Notes: generated from the letters alone by a model not told the origin. DNA of 64,000 bases from Ursus arctos (GCF_023065955.2 NW_026622808.1:50170475-50234474), one strand, 5' to 3'. Shown: positions 43,501 through 55,519, counted from the stretch's first letter. Numbers and translations: made by a program.

Positions 43501-45044
43501 TCCCATCGTATGTTTAATCTAACCCAGCCTCAAGTTGCCAGCAGCGATCTCCACCAAATCTACACGGCAGGGATCAAAATACTTGGCAGAAGAGTCATCT
43601 TTGGCATCGTATTTTTAAAGCAAAGTCCAGAAGACTCTGCCATTGGTTATTTAACGACACCCCGTGTCTTTTTTCAAACCCACCTTCTGAATTGAAAAAG
43701 AATAAGGGAATGATTTGAGGACTTCCTAGTTCTTTCTGCCAGCCTGGTAACTATAGTAAGATAATCTACCATTTTATCTATCCGTAGAGAAATACTCTGC
43801 TTGCAAAAGGTGGTACGAAGACCCACTAGAGAAGACAGGAAGACACTATCTAAAAAAGAAGAGGTCCCCAAATGACAAATACTGAAAGTGTTGATCACTC
43901 AGACGCTAACTGGCCTTCCTGAATAATCTAACACTTCAAAAGCTGCACGCTGATTACGTGCCTTGGCCACGTCCCTCCCATTAGAGTTAATGAACATCTC
44001 AGGGACTTGCTTGGCCACATTCCCATTGTAAGTACTGAGCGAGGGACATACACCACATTGGAAACGCAAAGATTTTCCCTTCCCTGAGAGGAGTTTCATC
44101 ATGTTTTGTTTGGAGTGTATTCCTAACTCTATTGTAATAAAAAACAATTGAGTTAATAACATGTTGCATTTGGGGAAGAGTCAGGATTTGTCTGAGAAGT
44201 GGTAGTGCTTTGGGTTTTTTGTTTAAAGCCTAAAAATAAGAAGGAACATTTGGCAGAAACCCAGGTCCTGAAGATACTGTATTATTCTAACCATTAAATA
44301 TAAGGAAGTGCAATACATGCTTCTTAATTATTATTTTTGTCAAATGTGTAACTCCTGGAATGTCCCCCATTAACCTTAACTATATTAATTTTACCACAGC
44401 TACAAAAGCAGAAGAAAATCATGCCATAACTCTTATTTTCTCCAAGCAGTTGTTCTTCGGTTCATCTTTAGAGTTAAGAAAAAATATATTAAAAATTTAG
44501 AGTATTCATCTGAAGGATGTAATTTTCATGAGGAAATACAGAAATCAAATAATGATTTACCTTGGAGACTATCATGAGGAAAAAACAACACATTTCAATT
44601 TGCTTTTCAAAAATCTTGTTGACAATTTCCAGCATGCATGCGCACTGTCACGCATAACCCTCACACCCACACACACTCTCAGACAACACACACACCCTCA
44701 TGCATACATTCCCTCATTTGCACCATCTCGCCACGTTATCTAGATTCTACTGCTTCTGTTGCTATCTAACTAGTGATTTTCTTTTGGCTCTGTCCAAAAA
44801 AAAAAAAAAAGAGTGTTTTTTCAACAAATGTTTTCAGGGGGACTAATTCTGTGGGACTTGAATAGGTGGTCCAGAGTGTGTGTGTGGGGGGGGGGGTTGT
44901 GTGTGTCTATGGGTTCCATGTTTAAATGGGTTTAAGAAATTCTGAGGTAAAGAAAGCTGAGCAGATCTTCTTAGAGTAGGATCCTAGGACAGAATTACTC
45001 GGAGCCCTTAATGAACACATCTATTGCATGCATCCCTAATAGAA
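43501..45044. other. Unique non-coding sequence
   Basis: About 1.5 kb. Low-complexity patches are CA-rich 44660-44705, a 14-15-base A-run near 44800, and a GT/G11 patch at 44874-44915. No gene or transposon recognised. Confidence 0.45.
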
Positions 45045-45370
45045 GCATGTTGTATATAGACTGTGCTGTCTGACTGGTAGCAAACTCTCACATGGCTAGT
45101 GAGCCCTTGCTATGCGGCTGATCTGAGTTGAGATATGCTGCAAATATCAAATACACAATGTAGTACAGAAAAAAGGGTAAAATACCTCCTTAATAAATGT
45201 TTTCTATTGATTACATCTTGAAATGATAATATTTTATATATACTGGATTAAATGGATACATTATTAATATTAATCTCACCTATTTTTTACCTTCTTTAAT
45301 GTGACTGCCAGAAACCGTAGAAGTATACATGTGTCTTGTGTTATATGTCTATTGGACCATGCTGGCACAG
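45045..45370 (+). mobile_element. hAT-Charlie-type relic
   Basis: 'tagactgtgctgtctgactg', 'tcacatggctagtgagccct', 'tctattgattacatcttgaa', 'atgataatattttatatata', 'tcacctattttttaccttct', 'atgtgactgccagaaa' and 'atgtctattggacca' fit the longer version of the element at 30712-30905. Confidence 0.7.
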
Positions 45371-45679
45371 AGCAGTTTTCAAACGTAGTTGACCATGAGA
45401 ATCAGTTTTTATATAATACTTTATGGATGTAATCTGGTAGGCTTTGAATTCTGAGATTATACCGTTTACCATTTAGGTGGGGGATGGTCAGCCTTTGCAA
45501 CAGAAGCTAAGGTTGTTTTGCAATCGCCTAGGAACGCTGGTCAGAATGAAGATGAATGTTGTGTCTAAAAGTATTTTCCTGAGATCCTACTATGTGCCAG
45601 GCTCTGCATGAGGTGCAGAGCACAGGTCAGTGAATCCTATAGCTAGGGCTCAAAATAGAACAATAGAAACCGGCAAGTA

Positions 45680-45832
45680 ACTGCATTGTGCTTTGCAGTG
45701 CTTACTCCAATGCAGATTCCCGGGTGCCATCTCAGACCTACTGAATGAGCTCTCTGGGAGTGGGGCATTTCTAGCAAGCACTTCCAGGGATTGTGGAACA
45801 CATTGAAGCTTGCAAACAACTGTGCTAGCTGG
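45680..45832 (+). mobile_element. MER5A-like (hAT-Charlie MITE)
   Basis: 'atgcagattcccgggtgcca', 'tctcagacctactgaatgag' and 'agcaagcacttccagggatt' correspond to the MER5A interior in sense orientation. A short MIR/L2 end ('ctactatgtgccaggctctg') precedes it at 45588-45615. Confidence 0.75.
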
Positions 45833-45854
45833 GTGGGTAAACATGAATAAAACA

Positions 45855-46330
45855 TCTTCATCTGTCAGCCTCTTGGTTGCAAGCAACAGACATGGGCACT
45901 AGCTATCTTAAGTAAAAAGGGAATCAATTGGAAGGATATCAAAGCAGGCTAGGAAAATGGGCTTTGAAAACAGAAAACAAGGAAATCTCAGAGGCTTAGC
46001 AGCAGGAACTGTATAACTTAGGTGTGGTCAAGAGATCACCAAGCATCCAGCCTCCAGAGGTTTCCTCCATCTTTGCCTCATGCACGTGAGATTCAGAGTG
46101 TGAAATAGGCCTTGTGGTCATGTGTATATTGGGGTGAGGGCAAGACTTGATCTCCTCTGTGTCTGTTATAGAAACAGCAGTGAGGGGTAACTTCTGGGAA
46201 TAGCCATCCATCTCCACCACCCCCAATTACAAATAATGGAGGATTCCTCTAGAAAGAAGGCCAAAATACTACCTAGAAAATGGGTAATCAAGTGGCAGAG
46301 GGAGGGACTGAACACTCAGCTTCTCCTAAG
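45855..46330 (-). mobile_element. Probable LTR relic, minus strand
   Basis: 'cttggttgcaagcaacagac', 'taagtaaaaagggaatcaat', 'gcctcatgcacgtgagattc' are the reverse of the LTR type seen at 35005-35450. Boundaries approximate. Confidence 0.55.
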
Positions 46331-47149
46331 CAACCACGGCCCACTGTAAGACCCTTTAGAGAAATTATCTTCGAAGTTGAGAGGGGGAGTATCGACATAT
46401 ATTATCTGGAAATTCCTCTGCAGGGAAGATGTGCTTCTTCTCCCCATCCATAGAATAAATATTTTTATTTTAGTTTTTGAGTTATAATCCAATAGTACCA
46501 TTATTAATCTTGTCTCTCAGACTGTTCCATTTTGGTCTTTGGGAGCTCTTCTGGCTTAGTTCCTATGCCTTCTCTCGAAACTAGTTTTTGGACGGGACAA
46601 GGCTGCTCGAAGGCAGGGACTCTGTCTTACTTGACTTTGCAGAATGGAAAATGCCTTATTCATAGATGTCACTGGGCTCAAAGTTGAAGATCCAAATTAT
46701 TCTTCTGACTCAGCAAATACTCTTAAGTGTGAGGTTACACAGGAAGCACCTTTTGTCTAGCTCAGTAACCAACATGTAAAAGAGTATTTAATAACTTATA
46801 AAGTGAGTCCCATTGCGTGATGCCATTCCAGCTCCACAACCAACCTGTAAAGCTGATATTTGAGAACAGAACCCACATTGGCATTGGCAGTAGAGCAGAG
46901 TCTTAGGGGCCTTCTGTGGGGTCAAGCTTCAGCTCCTTGGCGGGTGGAGAGGTCTAGGTCTAGGCCAAGGGCTTCTAAGAAATGAGCCAGGATGGCTAGG
47001 GTAGCAGGTAGGGGATGGTCATCAAGCATTCAGTCGAAGGATGCAGCTTAACCATAGTATAAATATCTATAATTTTTAACATTTGGTACAACCATATTAG
47101 AAACTACCAGAACAAACTGACTAATAATTTTCTCTGTATACAAGCACCA
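46331..47149. other. Mostly unique sequence
   Basis: A short sense L2-like piece may lie at 46590-46665 ('gctcgaaggcagggactctg'). Otherwise nothing recognised. Confidence 0.4.
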
Positions 47150-47278
47150 TGTTCCCTGCTTATGGGCACTATTATGCCCATTTTATAAACTGAGATCAAA
47201 GAATGTGCCAAGGCTGCAGAGCTACAGATAAGCCTAGATTTCTCAGTAGAGCTCTGTTCACAACAACATGAAGTTTGG
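47150..47278 (-). mobile_element. MIR fragment
   Basis: 'gggcactattatgcccattt', 'tataaactgagatcaaagaa' and 'gccaaggctgcagagctaca' match reverse MIR. Confidence 0.68.
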
Positions 47279-47785
47279 AAATTAAGGAAATGAACTTGAA
47301 TTTTGAAAGTAACGAGATTCAGATGCACCTCCTCTCTTTTCTTAGATTTCCTCCTCATAATATGAAATGGCACATTATTGCATTCAAATTCTAAACCATG
47401 GGTGTTCAAATGCCCCCTGATTCTTTGATAAGACTTCCTGTTTACAAGAGGAAGAAAGGACACATTTTCTTATGTTTTTTTGACACACTGGGATTTTTTT
47501 TCTGTTTTCCAACCTGAGACCCCATCCTTCTACAGAAATATTCTGCTCCAAGGTACTGGAAGGGCTCTTGTCACCAATGTGGCTTCCTCCTCCTTAATTG
47601 GCTTCACTGGACTGCCTGTGGTTCTGCACAGCTGGGGTTGATAAGAGGCTCCTGTGCTCATTGGGCAGTATTTTTAAAATTCTTATTTCTATCTTTCATT
47701 CTCCGGCACAGATTCCCAGGTAGAGATGCAGGCTTGCATTTTCTGCCTTTCAACAGGAGAGTCAAGTTGAGGCATATACCTGTGT

Positions 47786-47787
<2 letters not shown>
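47279..47787. other. Unique non-coding sequence
   Basis: Nothing recognised; the 119-codon minus frame (47104-47463) overlaps the MIR and has no domain. Confidence 0.45.
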
Positions 47788-47824
<37 letters not shown>

Positions 47825-47836
47825 TGTGTGTGTGTA
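47788..47836. repeat. (GT)n microsatellite
   Basis: About 49 bp of GT with one C interruption near 47824; the longest dinucleotide array in the window, so a probable polymorphic locus. Confidence 0.95.
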
Positions 47837-48073
47837 TTGTGGACTGTGAGCTCAAGTTTGCTTTTTGCTGACTCATTCAGAATCCTGAGGTCCTTACTTT
47901 GAACAGGTGCAGTTAAAAACAAAAACAAACCCCCAAATTCTCCATTGTCCTCAGTATCTACCAGAACCTTCAATTCCTGAGCCTTGTAGGAGGAAAGGGG
48001 CCACTGAAGATGCAGTCTTCATGGTAGGTGCAGCATTAGGCAACCATGTTTGAAGACAGAATATTTAATTTCT

Positions 48074-48266
48074 TTTTTTTTTTAAAGATTTTATTTATTT
48101 ATTTGACAGAGACAGCCAGCGAGAGGGGGAACACAAGCAGGGGGAGTGGGAGAGGAAGAAGCAGGCTCCCAGCGGAGGAGCCTGATGTGGGGCTCGATCC
48201 CAGAATGCCGGGATCACACCCTGAGCCGAAGGCAGACGCTTAATGACTGCGCCACCCAGGCGCCCC
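48074..48266 (-). mobile_element. CAN-SINE, young, full length
   Basis: Poly-T, 'aaagattttatttatttatt', 'tgacagagacagccagcgag', 'aacacaagcagggggagtgg', and head complement 'tgcgccacccaggcgcccc'. A perfect 16-bp TSD 'agaatatttaatttct' is at 48058-48073 and 48267-48282. Closely related to the copy at 56949-57154 in opposite orientation. Confidence 0.97.
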
Positions 48267-48282
48267 AGAATATTTAATTTCT

Positions 48283-48764
48283 AAGCCTTAATTCCTAAGT
48301 AGCTTAACTTATGATGTTGTCTTGTGAGAAGTGAGAAAACTGATTGAAGATTCCTTACCACAGAGTTAATGCTCAAAGTCGGCTATCATTATTGTTGTGT
48401 TCAGTCCTTTGGGGGCCAGGGCTGACTGGACTATAAGAAGGGAAACCAGTGAATAGACTAACCAGTACCCTATGCCAAGAACGACTTAAGTGAATAAGTC
48501 CTCAGAAATGTGACTTGATAATACTCAGAGGAAAAGTCTGTAACTTACAGAAACTGAAGCGGAAAGGTCAAGATGTAGAAGAAAGGTCATGCTGGGAACC
48601 GTGATGAACCACAGGAGAGCTCAATTTCTAGGCTTCTGTAATCTTTGCCTTTTTGGAACGTGTATTGGGCTATCCAATATACTCATTTAATCATATAATT
48701 TTGTTACTTTTGACTTTGAATGCATGTGTGTTGGTTTTGTGTCCCTATACCACTTAAGGGCCAC
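48283..48764. other. Unique non-coding sequence
   Basis: Nothing recognised. Confidence 0.45.
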
Positions 48765-49235
48765 AGAAGAAAACTGTAATTACTCTGGGTATCTCAAACA
48801 GAGAGGATTTAATATAGGGAATCGGTTATATAGCCACTGGAAGAGCTGAAAAGTGAAGCAAGAGATGTGAGGTTAGCAATGGCAGGAAGCTAGTCCCAGG
48901 TCTAGGACTGGAGAGAGAAAGGATATAAGTTACCGAAGCTCAGGATTTGGGGTCATATGCTGGAAGCTGGAATCATAATAGGCTGGCAGCTGGCAACTAG
49001 GATCAGGTAGAGAGGGGGCTTTCCTGCAGAAAGGGAGCTATGAAGGAAATACAGCCATGTCACTAGCACCCCATGAAAAAGAGAGTGGAGAAGTATTCCT
49101 GCTCTAACCTCCTCTTGTCCTTCAGTCTTGTACCAATGTCTCCCACTGACCAAACCACCTGAAAGGCAGAGGGCAACAGAGCCTGAGGAATGCAGTTCCC
49201 TAGGGAATGGAGCCCAGAGCAAAAGGGCACTGACC
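48765..49235 (-). mobile_element. Probable LTR-type relic, family uncertain
   Basis: 'gtaattactctgggtatctc', 'aaacagagaggatttaatat', 'agggaatcggttatat' at the left and 'gtctcccactgaccaaacca' and 'gccagagggcaacagagcct' -like text at the right are familiar from an old mammalian interspersed repeat in reverse. I cannot name it. Confidence 0.45.
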
Positions 49236-50884
49236 AGCAAGGGCCAAACCATATAAGTAGCTTGGTGTCATCCATGGCATCTCCAGGGTGTTTCTTCTCT
49301 GTAGGTGGTCCATTCTTGTGGTGGACATGTATGATTGCCTCTGTTTGGGGTGTGATTCTCTCTTACACGTAAAAGCTATGGGAAGAGAAGTACTAAAATT
49401 CTGTAGTCAAATTCTAGAGAATAAGCTTAAAAGTAAAGAGGATATTTTTAAACTCATAGAACTCTGCAGCTCATGTCTAATGTTTTCCAGCTACAACCTG
49501 ATGACTCAGAAGATTTTTTTGGGGTTTTGTTTTAGCAAATCTTGATTATCAATGTGATCAGCCCTCTCCCAGATCTGGAGGGAATGATTAACAGGAGGCT
49601 AGCTGTGAACTGAACTAGATAACGTTGCACTTGAAAAGGACGCATCTTGCATCCTTAATCTCAAGGATATTTGAAATAGAATTGAAATAAATGTTTGCCC
49701 ATGACCTCGGGTGGTGATGGATTCTGAATTTTGGATAATATTTTATGTGTTGCTCGCTTTATTGCCTTCCCAGTCACTCTGATATATGTATATGAGTGCA
49801 TGCTTGTGTTTTAATTGAGTTTGGATTAAATTATCAAAGTAATTGAAAATCCTAGGCAGTTCTTACACTGTAAAAGTTAATTTTAGTTCATCTATGCAGT
49901 GTTAGAAATTGAATCCACTTGTAAAATGTTACTGTGTGACACAGGTTTTGTCATTTCCATTGCCTCATGGCAGAGAAGTAGATTCCAATAAGACTGGTCG
50001 TTAATATCCTGCTACTGCTGGACACCAACCAGTAAAGTGGACTACACTTCTTCAACATCTGGAAATCCTAAGGGAAAGCCTTCTGAGCTTAGTATTAACT
50101 CACCCTGACACTTGTTCTTTTGTTCATGCTGCACCTCAAAGAATTCACCCACAGTGTATTTATTTTAAAACCAATCTTTGCAAGAACTATCATCTTACCA
50201 AGAAACACATCGGAGAGTTCCTGGATCTTGGGCTGAAAATATCCCTGGATGTCAATGGAGACTGGGATTACATAGCCATGAACGCCATTGTTTATAACAT
50301 AATTTGTGGCATTTCACTCATTTGTCTCTGAGGTCATCCCTTATTTGTAAAAATATTATCCTTTCTGCCGTTTATAGGTGGAATCAATCCAGCCATATGG
50401 ATGTAAAGAGAAAATGCTGAGGAAGTCCTCCAACTTGGCACACTTCCCATTTCACCATCAGTTCCTGAATATGGTATCTAGTGGGAAACTCATGTCTCCT
50501 TTTTCATTCCTTTGAGTGTATTAGGCATATAGAGCTGGATACTGGTGGGGTGTCTGCCAGGCCCATATTAAGTAACCCACTTCCTCTGAGAATTGCCCCT
50601 CTCCATACACAGAGAGAATTGGGCCCCAGGTAGCCATGGTTTACAACTTGACTTCGTCCACAATAATTGAACCTGAGTGGTCAATTGCATGACCCATTCA
50701 GGGCCAGTTTCTTTATCCCTAGAATTTACAGCAGAGAGAATGCTATTCAGGGTAATCTGGTGTCTTGAACCAAGAAGATTTATGTGGGAAGATGTAAGTA
50801 GCCATTTCACCCAAGGGCATGAAATTCGGGAGGAATCACATGCAAAGAGAGAAAAGACAAAGAGGTCGAAGTATTGCCTAGTGA
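49236..50884. other. Long unique block
   Basis: About 1.65 kb with no repeat I recognise, the largest repeat-free interval in the right half. The 116-codon minus frame at 50568-50918 and others have no domain. It could be old decayed LTR at the right end (50550-50880), which has 'ataattgaacctgagtggtc' -like text. Confidence 0.4.
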
Positions 50885-51240
50885 ATTCATTGCCTATTGT
50901 ACCACAAATTGCCCCCAAAATAGCAGCTTAAAACCACCAACATTTATGAGCTTACACAGTTTCTGAGGATCAGGAATCTGGGACCAGCTTAGTTGGGTAT
51001 TTGTGGCTCAGAGTCTCTCCTGAGTGTTCTGTCAGGATGTTGGTTGGGGCTAGAGAACGCACTTCCAAAGTCAATCATGTGGCTGCTGGCAGGAGGGTTC
51101 TGTTCTTTGCCATATGACTTTCTCCATTGTTTTGCTTACATGACATGGCTGCTGACTTTTCCCACAGCTGAGAGAGAGAGAGAGCGCAACCAAGATGGTG
51201 GTGGAGCTTGATTGTCCTCTTCTCGAGTGTGTACTGGACG
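50885..51240 (-). mobile_element. MLT1-like MaLR LTR
   Basis: 'attgcctattgtaccacaaa', 'atagcagcttaaaaccacca', 'tttctgaggatcaggaatct', 'atcatgtggctgctggcagg' and 'gagagagagagagcgcaacc' follow reverse MLT1 order. Confidence 0.7.
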
Positions 51241-51244
51241 TAGT

Positions 51245-51860
51245 GACTCTTCCAAAGACAAAAATACGGAACGGGAAAAATAGCAACCATAAAGTGGAGA
51301 AACATGGCAGACACCAGCTTAACCAGGTAATCAAGGTTAACATCACCAGTGTAAGTCATGTTGATATTACATGCTCCTGATGAGATGTAATGAGAAGCTT
51401 ATCTCATTCTGTGGTATTCTTCCCTCAAATCTATAATCCCAGACTAGTTATGAGAAAACAGCAGACAAATCCAAACTGAAGGACATTCTACAAACTGTCT
51501 GACCAGTACCCTTCAAAAGTCTAAAGCTTATTAAAAAAAAAAAGACTGAGAAATTGTTACAGACCTTAGGACATGAAGGACACTTAGTGAATAAATGCCA
51601 CGAGGTATCCTGGATTAGATCCTAAAACACAAAAAGGACATAAGTAGGAAAACGGGTGATATCTGGATAAAGTCTATGGTTTAATTAATAGTATTGTACC
51701 AATGTTAATTTCTTAGTTTTGACAAATGTACCACGGCTATGTTAACATAAGGGGAAGCTGGGTGAATGAAATATGGAAACCCTTCGTACTACCCTAGCAA
51801 CTTTTCTATAAATCTGTAATTATCCCCCCTCCCAATCTTTTAACAACTACTCCCCCATTA
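51245..51860 (+). mobile_element. Old L1 (L1M/L1ME-type) 3' UTR
   Basis: 'gtggagaaacatggcagaca', 'ggttaacatcaccagtgtaa', 'ggacattctacaaactgtct', 'tggattagatcctaaaacac', 'ttaatagtattgtaccaatg', 'aggggaagctgggtgaatga', 'caacttttctataaatctgt' follow a well-known 3' UTR in sense orientation. Confidence 0.82.
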
Positions 51861-52202
51861 AACAAACAAAACCAACAACAATGTGCGAAGTGACAAGCTC
51901 TAGGTGGGACCATACCTCTTATGAAGGAAACCTAGGTTCAACTTCTATGTGGGTGGATGGGACAATCTAAGAAGACTTCTCAGAGAGAATAAAAGTCCAG
52001 TTGCATGCAAAATAGAGTGAAAACTGTAGCTGTACCATCATGAAATATTCAGTAACTTCTCATAGAATTGTACAGGCTCAAGAAATGGGGTGGGGGTGCG
52101 GTGGTACAGGGGATAAAAGAGAGAGTAGTGCAAGCAATGCTAGAGAAATAGTTCTGGGCTCTTGGGATGAAACTGACACAGCATTGACTTTCTGTAGGAA
52201 AT
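51861..52202. other. Unique non-coding sequence
   Basis: Nothing recognised. Confidence 0.4.
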
Positions 52203-52568
52203 TGTACTAGTCAGCTCAGGCTGACATTTAAAAAATACCATACACTGTGTACCTTAAACAACAGAAATTTATTTCTCATGGTTCTGGATCCTGGGAAGTC
52301 CAAGATTGGGTGCCAGGATGGTTGCGTACTGATGAGAACTCTCTTCCTAGCTTCTTCCTAGGCTTCCTTCTTACTGGCTCTCTATGTGGTAGAGAGCGAT
52401 GATGTCTCCTCTCATAAGGGCACTAATCCCACTGAGATCCCCAACCTCATAGACTCATTTAAACCTAATTACCTTCCAAAGGCCCTATCTCTAGAGATAC
52501 ATCCATGAAGTTAGGGCATCCACGTAAGAATTTCCGGGGGGGGGGGCCCAAACATTCAGTCCATAACA
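52203..52568 (-). mobile_element. MLT1-type solo LTR, complete
   Basis: Starts TG and ends CA: 'tgtactagtcagctcagg', 'aacaacagaaatttatttct', 'tcataagggcactaatccca', 'cattcagtccataaca' in the reverse of MLT1A-like order. A 5-bp TSD with one mismatch (gaaat at 52198-52202, gagat at 52569-52573) bounds it. It contains an expanded G11 run at 52536-52546. A solo LTR with no internal viral genes. Confidence 0.88.
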
Positions 52569-52574
52569 GAGATC

Positions 52575-52815
52575 TTATAAGACAATGCTCTGTTCTCCAG
52601 CCCTGGGATAGATATACTGCCAGATAGACTTGATATGCTGAAGTTATAAAAATAAACATCCCTAAATCTCAGTGGCTTAAATAAATGTTTATTTCTCACT
52701 TATGCTCTACGTCCACCATGGGTTGTCAGGGACTGTATTTCTATTATCATCACTCAGGAACCCAGGGCATAAGGAGTCTTTACCATTAGTTATTGCTGTA
52801 GACAAGGGAAGAGAA
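52575..52815 (-). mobile_element. Possible LTR/MER-like fragment
   Basis: 'aatctcagtggcttaaataa', 'atgtttatttctcacttatg', 'catcactcaggaacccaggg' resemble the reverse of a common old mammalian LTR. Not confidently assigned. Confidence 0.45.
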
Positions 52816-52835
52816 TGGGACATGACACACTGACT

Positions 52836-53413
52836 TATTTTTTAAGTTTTCATTTAAATCCCCATTATTTAACATACAGTGTAATATTAGTTTCAGTTGT
52901 ACAATATAGTGATTCAACAGTTCCATACATCACCCAGTGCTCATCAAAAGTGCATGCCTTAATCCCCCTCACCTGTTTAACCCAAGCCCCCCAACTTCCC
53001 CTCTGTAACCATCAGTTTGTTCTCTATAGCTGAGAGTCTGTTTCTTGGTTTGTCCCTCTTTTTCCCTTTGCTCATTTGTTTTGTTTCTAAAATTCCACAT
53101 ATGAGTGAGGTCATATGGTATTTGTCTTTCTCTGACTTATTTCACTTAGCGTCATACTCTCTAGCTCCATCCATATTGGTGCAAATGACAAGATTTTGTT
53201 CTTTTTCATGGCTGAGTAATGTTCCATCATTCTTTATTATGGCTGAGTAATATTCCACATCTTCTGTATCCATTCATCATTCAATGGGCACTTGGGTTGT
53301 TTCCACAGTTTGGCTACTGTTGACAATGCTGCTATAAACATCAGGGTGCGTGTATCCCTTTGAATGAGTACTTTTGTATTCGTTGGGTAATTATCTATAG
53401 TGTGATTGCTGGC
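52836..53413 (-). mobile_element. 5'-truncated carnivore L1, TSD-bounded
   Basis: Antisense L1 3' end: 'ccattatttaacatacagtg', 'tagtttcagttgtacaatat', 'gtgattcaacagttccatac', 'ttccacatatgagtgaggtc', 'tatttcacttagcgtcatac', 'tctgtatccattcatcattc'. An 11-bp TSD (acacactgact at 52825-52835, acacgctgact at 53414-53424; one mismatch) marks both ends. It carries a 31-bp local duplication at 53208-53257. Confidence 0.93.
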
Positions 53414-53499
53414 ACACGCTGACTCTTAGAGGCTTCTGCCTGGATGTGACATACATTGCTTCCATTCACATTTTATTGGTAAAAGCAATTCCTCTTTTT

Positions 53500-53705
53500 C
53501 CTCAAATGATCATTTTCTAATCACAAAAATGATATATTTAAACTGCAAAAAATTCAAATAATACTGGAACATAAGAAACAATTTGCCCATTTATTTTCTC
53601 CTGCCACTCAACAGGTAGAGTGGACAACACTATTTGAGATCATTTTTTGTAACTTGCTTTTTTATTTAACGGTGTATCTTGGACACCTCTCCTTGTTTTT
53701 AAGTG
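53500..53705 (-). mobile_element. Old L1 3' UTR fragment
   Basis: 'ttctcctgccactcaacagg', 'tttttgtaacttgctttttt', 'atttaacggtgtatcttgga' match antisense L1M 3' UTR. Confidence 0.65.
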
Positions 53706-53829
53706 GGGAAACAACTACCACTACTACTACAAAACATTAACAAGGATCATTTGTTGAACACCTAGGTTGTAATGTTTTATTTTGTTACAACATATGCATA
53801 TACATACTGCATACAAATTTTGCATGCGA

Positions 53830-53940
53830 CCTAAGGAAACATCTAGACTTAGTCCTGTCTCTACCACTAACAGTTGTGAGACCTTAGTCAAATATCTTGA
53901 CATTACTGACTCTGTATGTTTTTGTCTTTTTTTCAACAAC
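53830..53940 (+). mobile_element. MIR fragment
   Basis: 'cttagtcctgtctctaccac', 'taacagttgtgagacctta', 'gtcaaatatcttgacatta' match the sense MIR core. Confidence 0.6.
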
Positions 53941-53997
53941 AACAGAAATCAAGTGGTGAGCCATATGTTCTCACTGGAACTATGGGTCTAATTCTAA

Positions 53998-54026
53998 CTA
54001 ATATTAATTCTAATTCTAATTCTAAC
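53998..54026. repeat. (TTCTAA)n short tandem repeat
   Basis: Imperfect array of 'attctaattctaattctaa'. Confidence 0.7.
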
Positions 54027-54064
54027 TATATTAAGATTTGCGGTATTGTTGCTGTAAACAGCAG

Positions 54065-54360
54065 ACACTGACTTTTACTAACTAAAGCAAGAAGAAAGAA
54101 TCAGTTGGAAGAATATTGTATAGCTCAGAGACCAGAAGGAAGAGTTGACAAAATCATCTCTGGGGAGGGGCAGAAACCAGGGGTCCTTGGGGGATCTCTG
54201 TAGCAGGAACTCATGCGCTGGTTTCAAAGGTTTCTGCATTGGATGACTCAGCTCCAACAGCCTTCCCTCCTAGGGTTTCTCTGTAGAAGACTCAGCTTTC
54301 TGGGAGAGAGAAGCTTATTGTTCTAGCAGTTCACTCCTCTGACCAGAGGGAGCTGGGTAC
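54065..54360 (-). mobile_element. Probable LTR relic, minus strand
   Basis: 'acttttactaactaaagcaa', 'gaaagaatcagttggaagaa' and 'gggtttctctgtagaagact' resemble the reverse LTR type at 45855-46330. Low certainty. Confidence 0.4.
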
Positions 54361-54829
54361 TGTTGATTGACAGTTCTACCGATACCACCTGCGATGGAGT
54401 TTGGGCAGATCCCCAAGGACAAAGGGAGGTGCTCTTAGGGGAAGAAGTCAAGAAGGAGGGAAGGCAGACACAATCAAAAACAGATGCTTATTGCATGAAT
54501 TTCTTCCTTTTTCCTCACCGTGTCCCTATTTTTCTTATTTTCTATTATGAATTTTCCCAATTTTCTGCTGTCTTTTGCTTACCAGTGTCTTGGGTTTGGC
54601 AGCCAATCCTAGGCTTTACTTAATTGAGCTGGTGGGGTTTCAGTGTCTCAGGGTTTCTGACCTCTTCTTTGATGACTAGGAAGATGCCTTCTGATTGGAT
54701 GGTTGAGGTGCAGTACATACCCCTGTCTTTCAACATATGGAGTCTCGATGATATCACAGTACTTCGTGACTTTCTTGTTTTCCTGAACAGCAAAATTGAA
54801 AATCCCCAAATTTACTTGTGGCGCTGTGA
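54361..54829. other. Unique non-coding sequence
   Basis: Nothing recognised. Frames at 54363-54836 have no domain. Confidence 0.4.
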
Positions 54830-55470
54830 AATATAATGGTGAAAACTGGAAACAAACAAAATGATGGAGAAGAGGTTGGTTAGATAAGTCACACCATCTC
54901 CACCACAGGTATATCAGCCAGTGACTCAACTCTTTTTTTCTTTTTCCTTAACTATGGAATCCTCAGAGAATCTGAGTAGAGATACGGGTTCTCTTTCCAG
55001 AAAAATGCACATATATTTTGCATGCAACTGAGATGTTTTAGATATTTACAAACCTCATAAAAGTTTACATATAAATCCAGAGGCGTTCCATAACTATTTT
55101 ATATACTCTTGATGTAATGGAACACTGTGTAGGTTTAATCATTATGATACGAGTAGGGCTTAAATATGAAAGGTTGTTTAATCTATTATGTAAAGAAAAA
55201 TGGGTTGCAAAACAATGGAGAGTATTATCCATTACTTTGAAAAGAAAATTTTATGTGTGTGTATGTGTGTGTGGCTTGTATGTATGAGTGTGTCTGTGTC
55301 TAATAACGTTCAAAATAAATTTGGACAGTTGTCAGGAAAATACTAAAGGCATTTCTCTCTGGTGGATCAATGACATATTTTTCTTTTTGTTTGCTGTGGC
55401 ATTTTCCTATCCTTTTAAAATGAACACAAATTATTTGTGAAATTTTTAAAGATAGTAAGGTGTGATAAAG
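54830..55470 (+). mobile_element. Old L1 (L1M-type) 3' region, disrupted
   Basis: 'ggtgaaaactggaaacaaac', 'gatggagaagaggttggtta' at the left and 'atgtaatggaacactgtgta', 'aaaaatgggttgcaaaacaa' at the right are consecutive L1 3' blocks, separated by about 185 bp of unmatched DNA. A GT-rich patch (55250-55300) is part of the 3' UTR. Confidence 0.72.
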
Positions 55471-55519
55471 GAAATACATGCTTTAGTCACTTATGGCTCA
55501 GCCTTTTTGTGCTGTGTGG

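Noticed and set aside
47658..47973. Histidine/threonine repeat frames
   Set aside because: They are the antisense reading of the (GT)n microsatellite.
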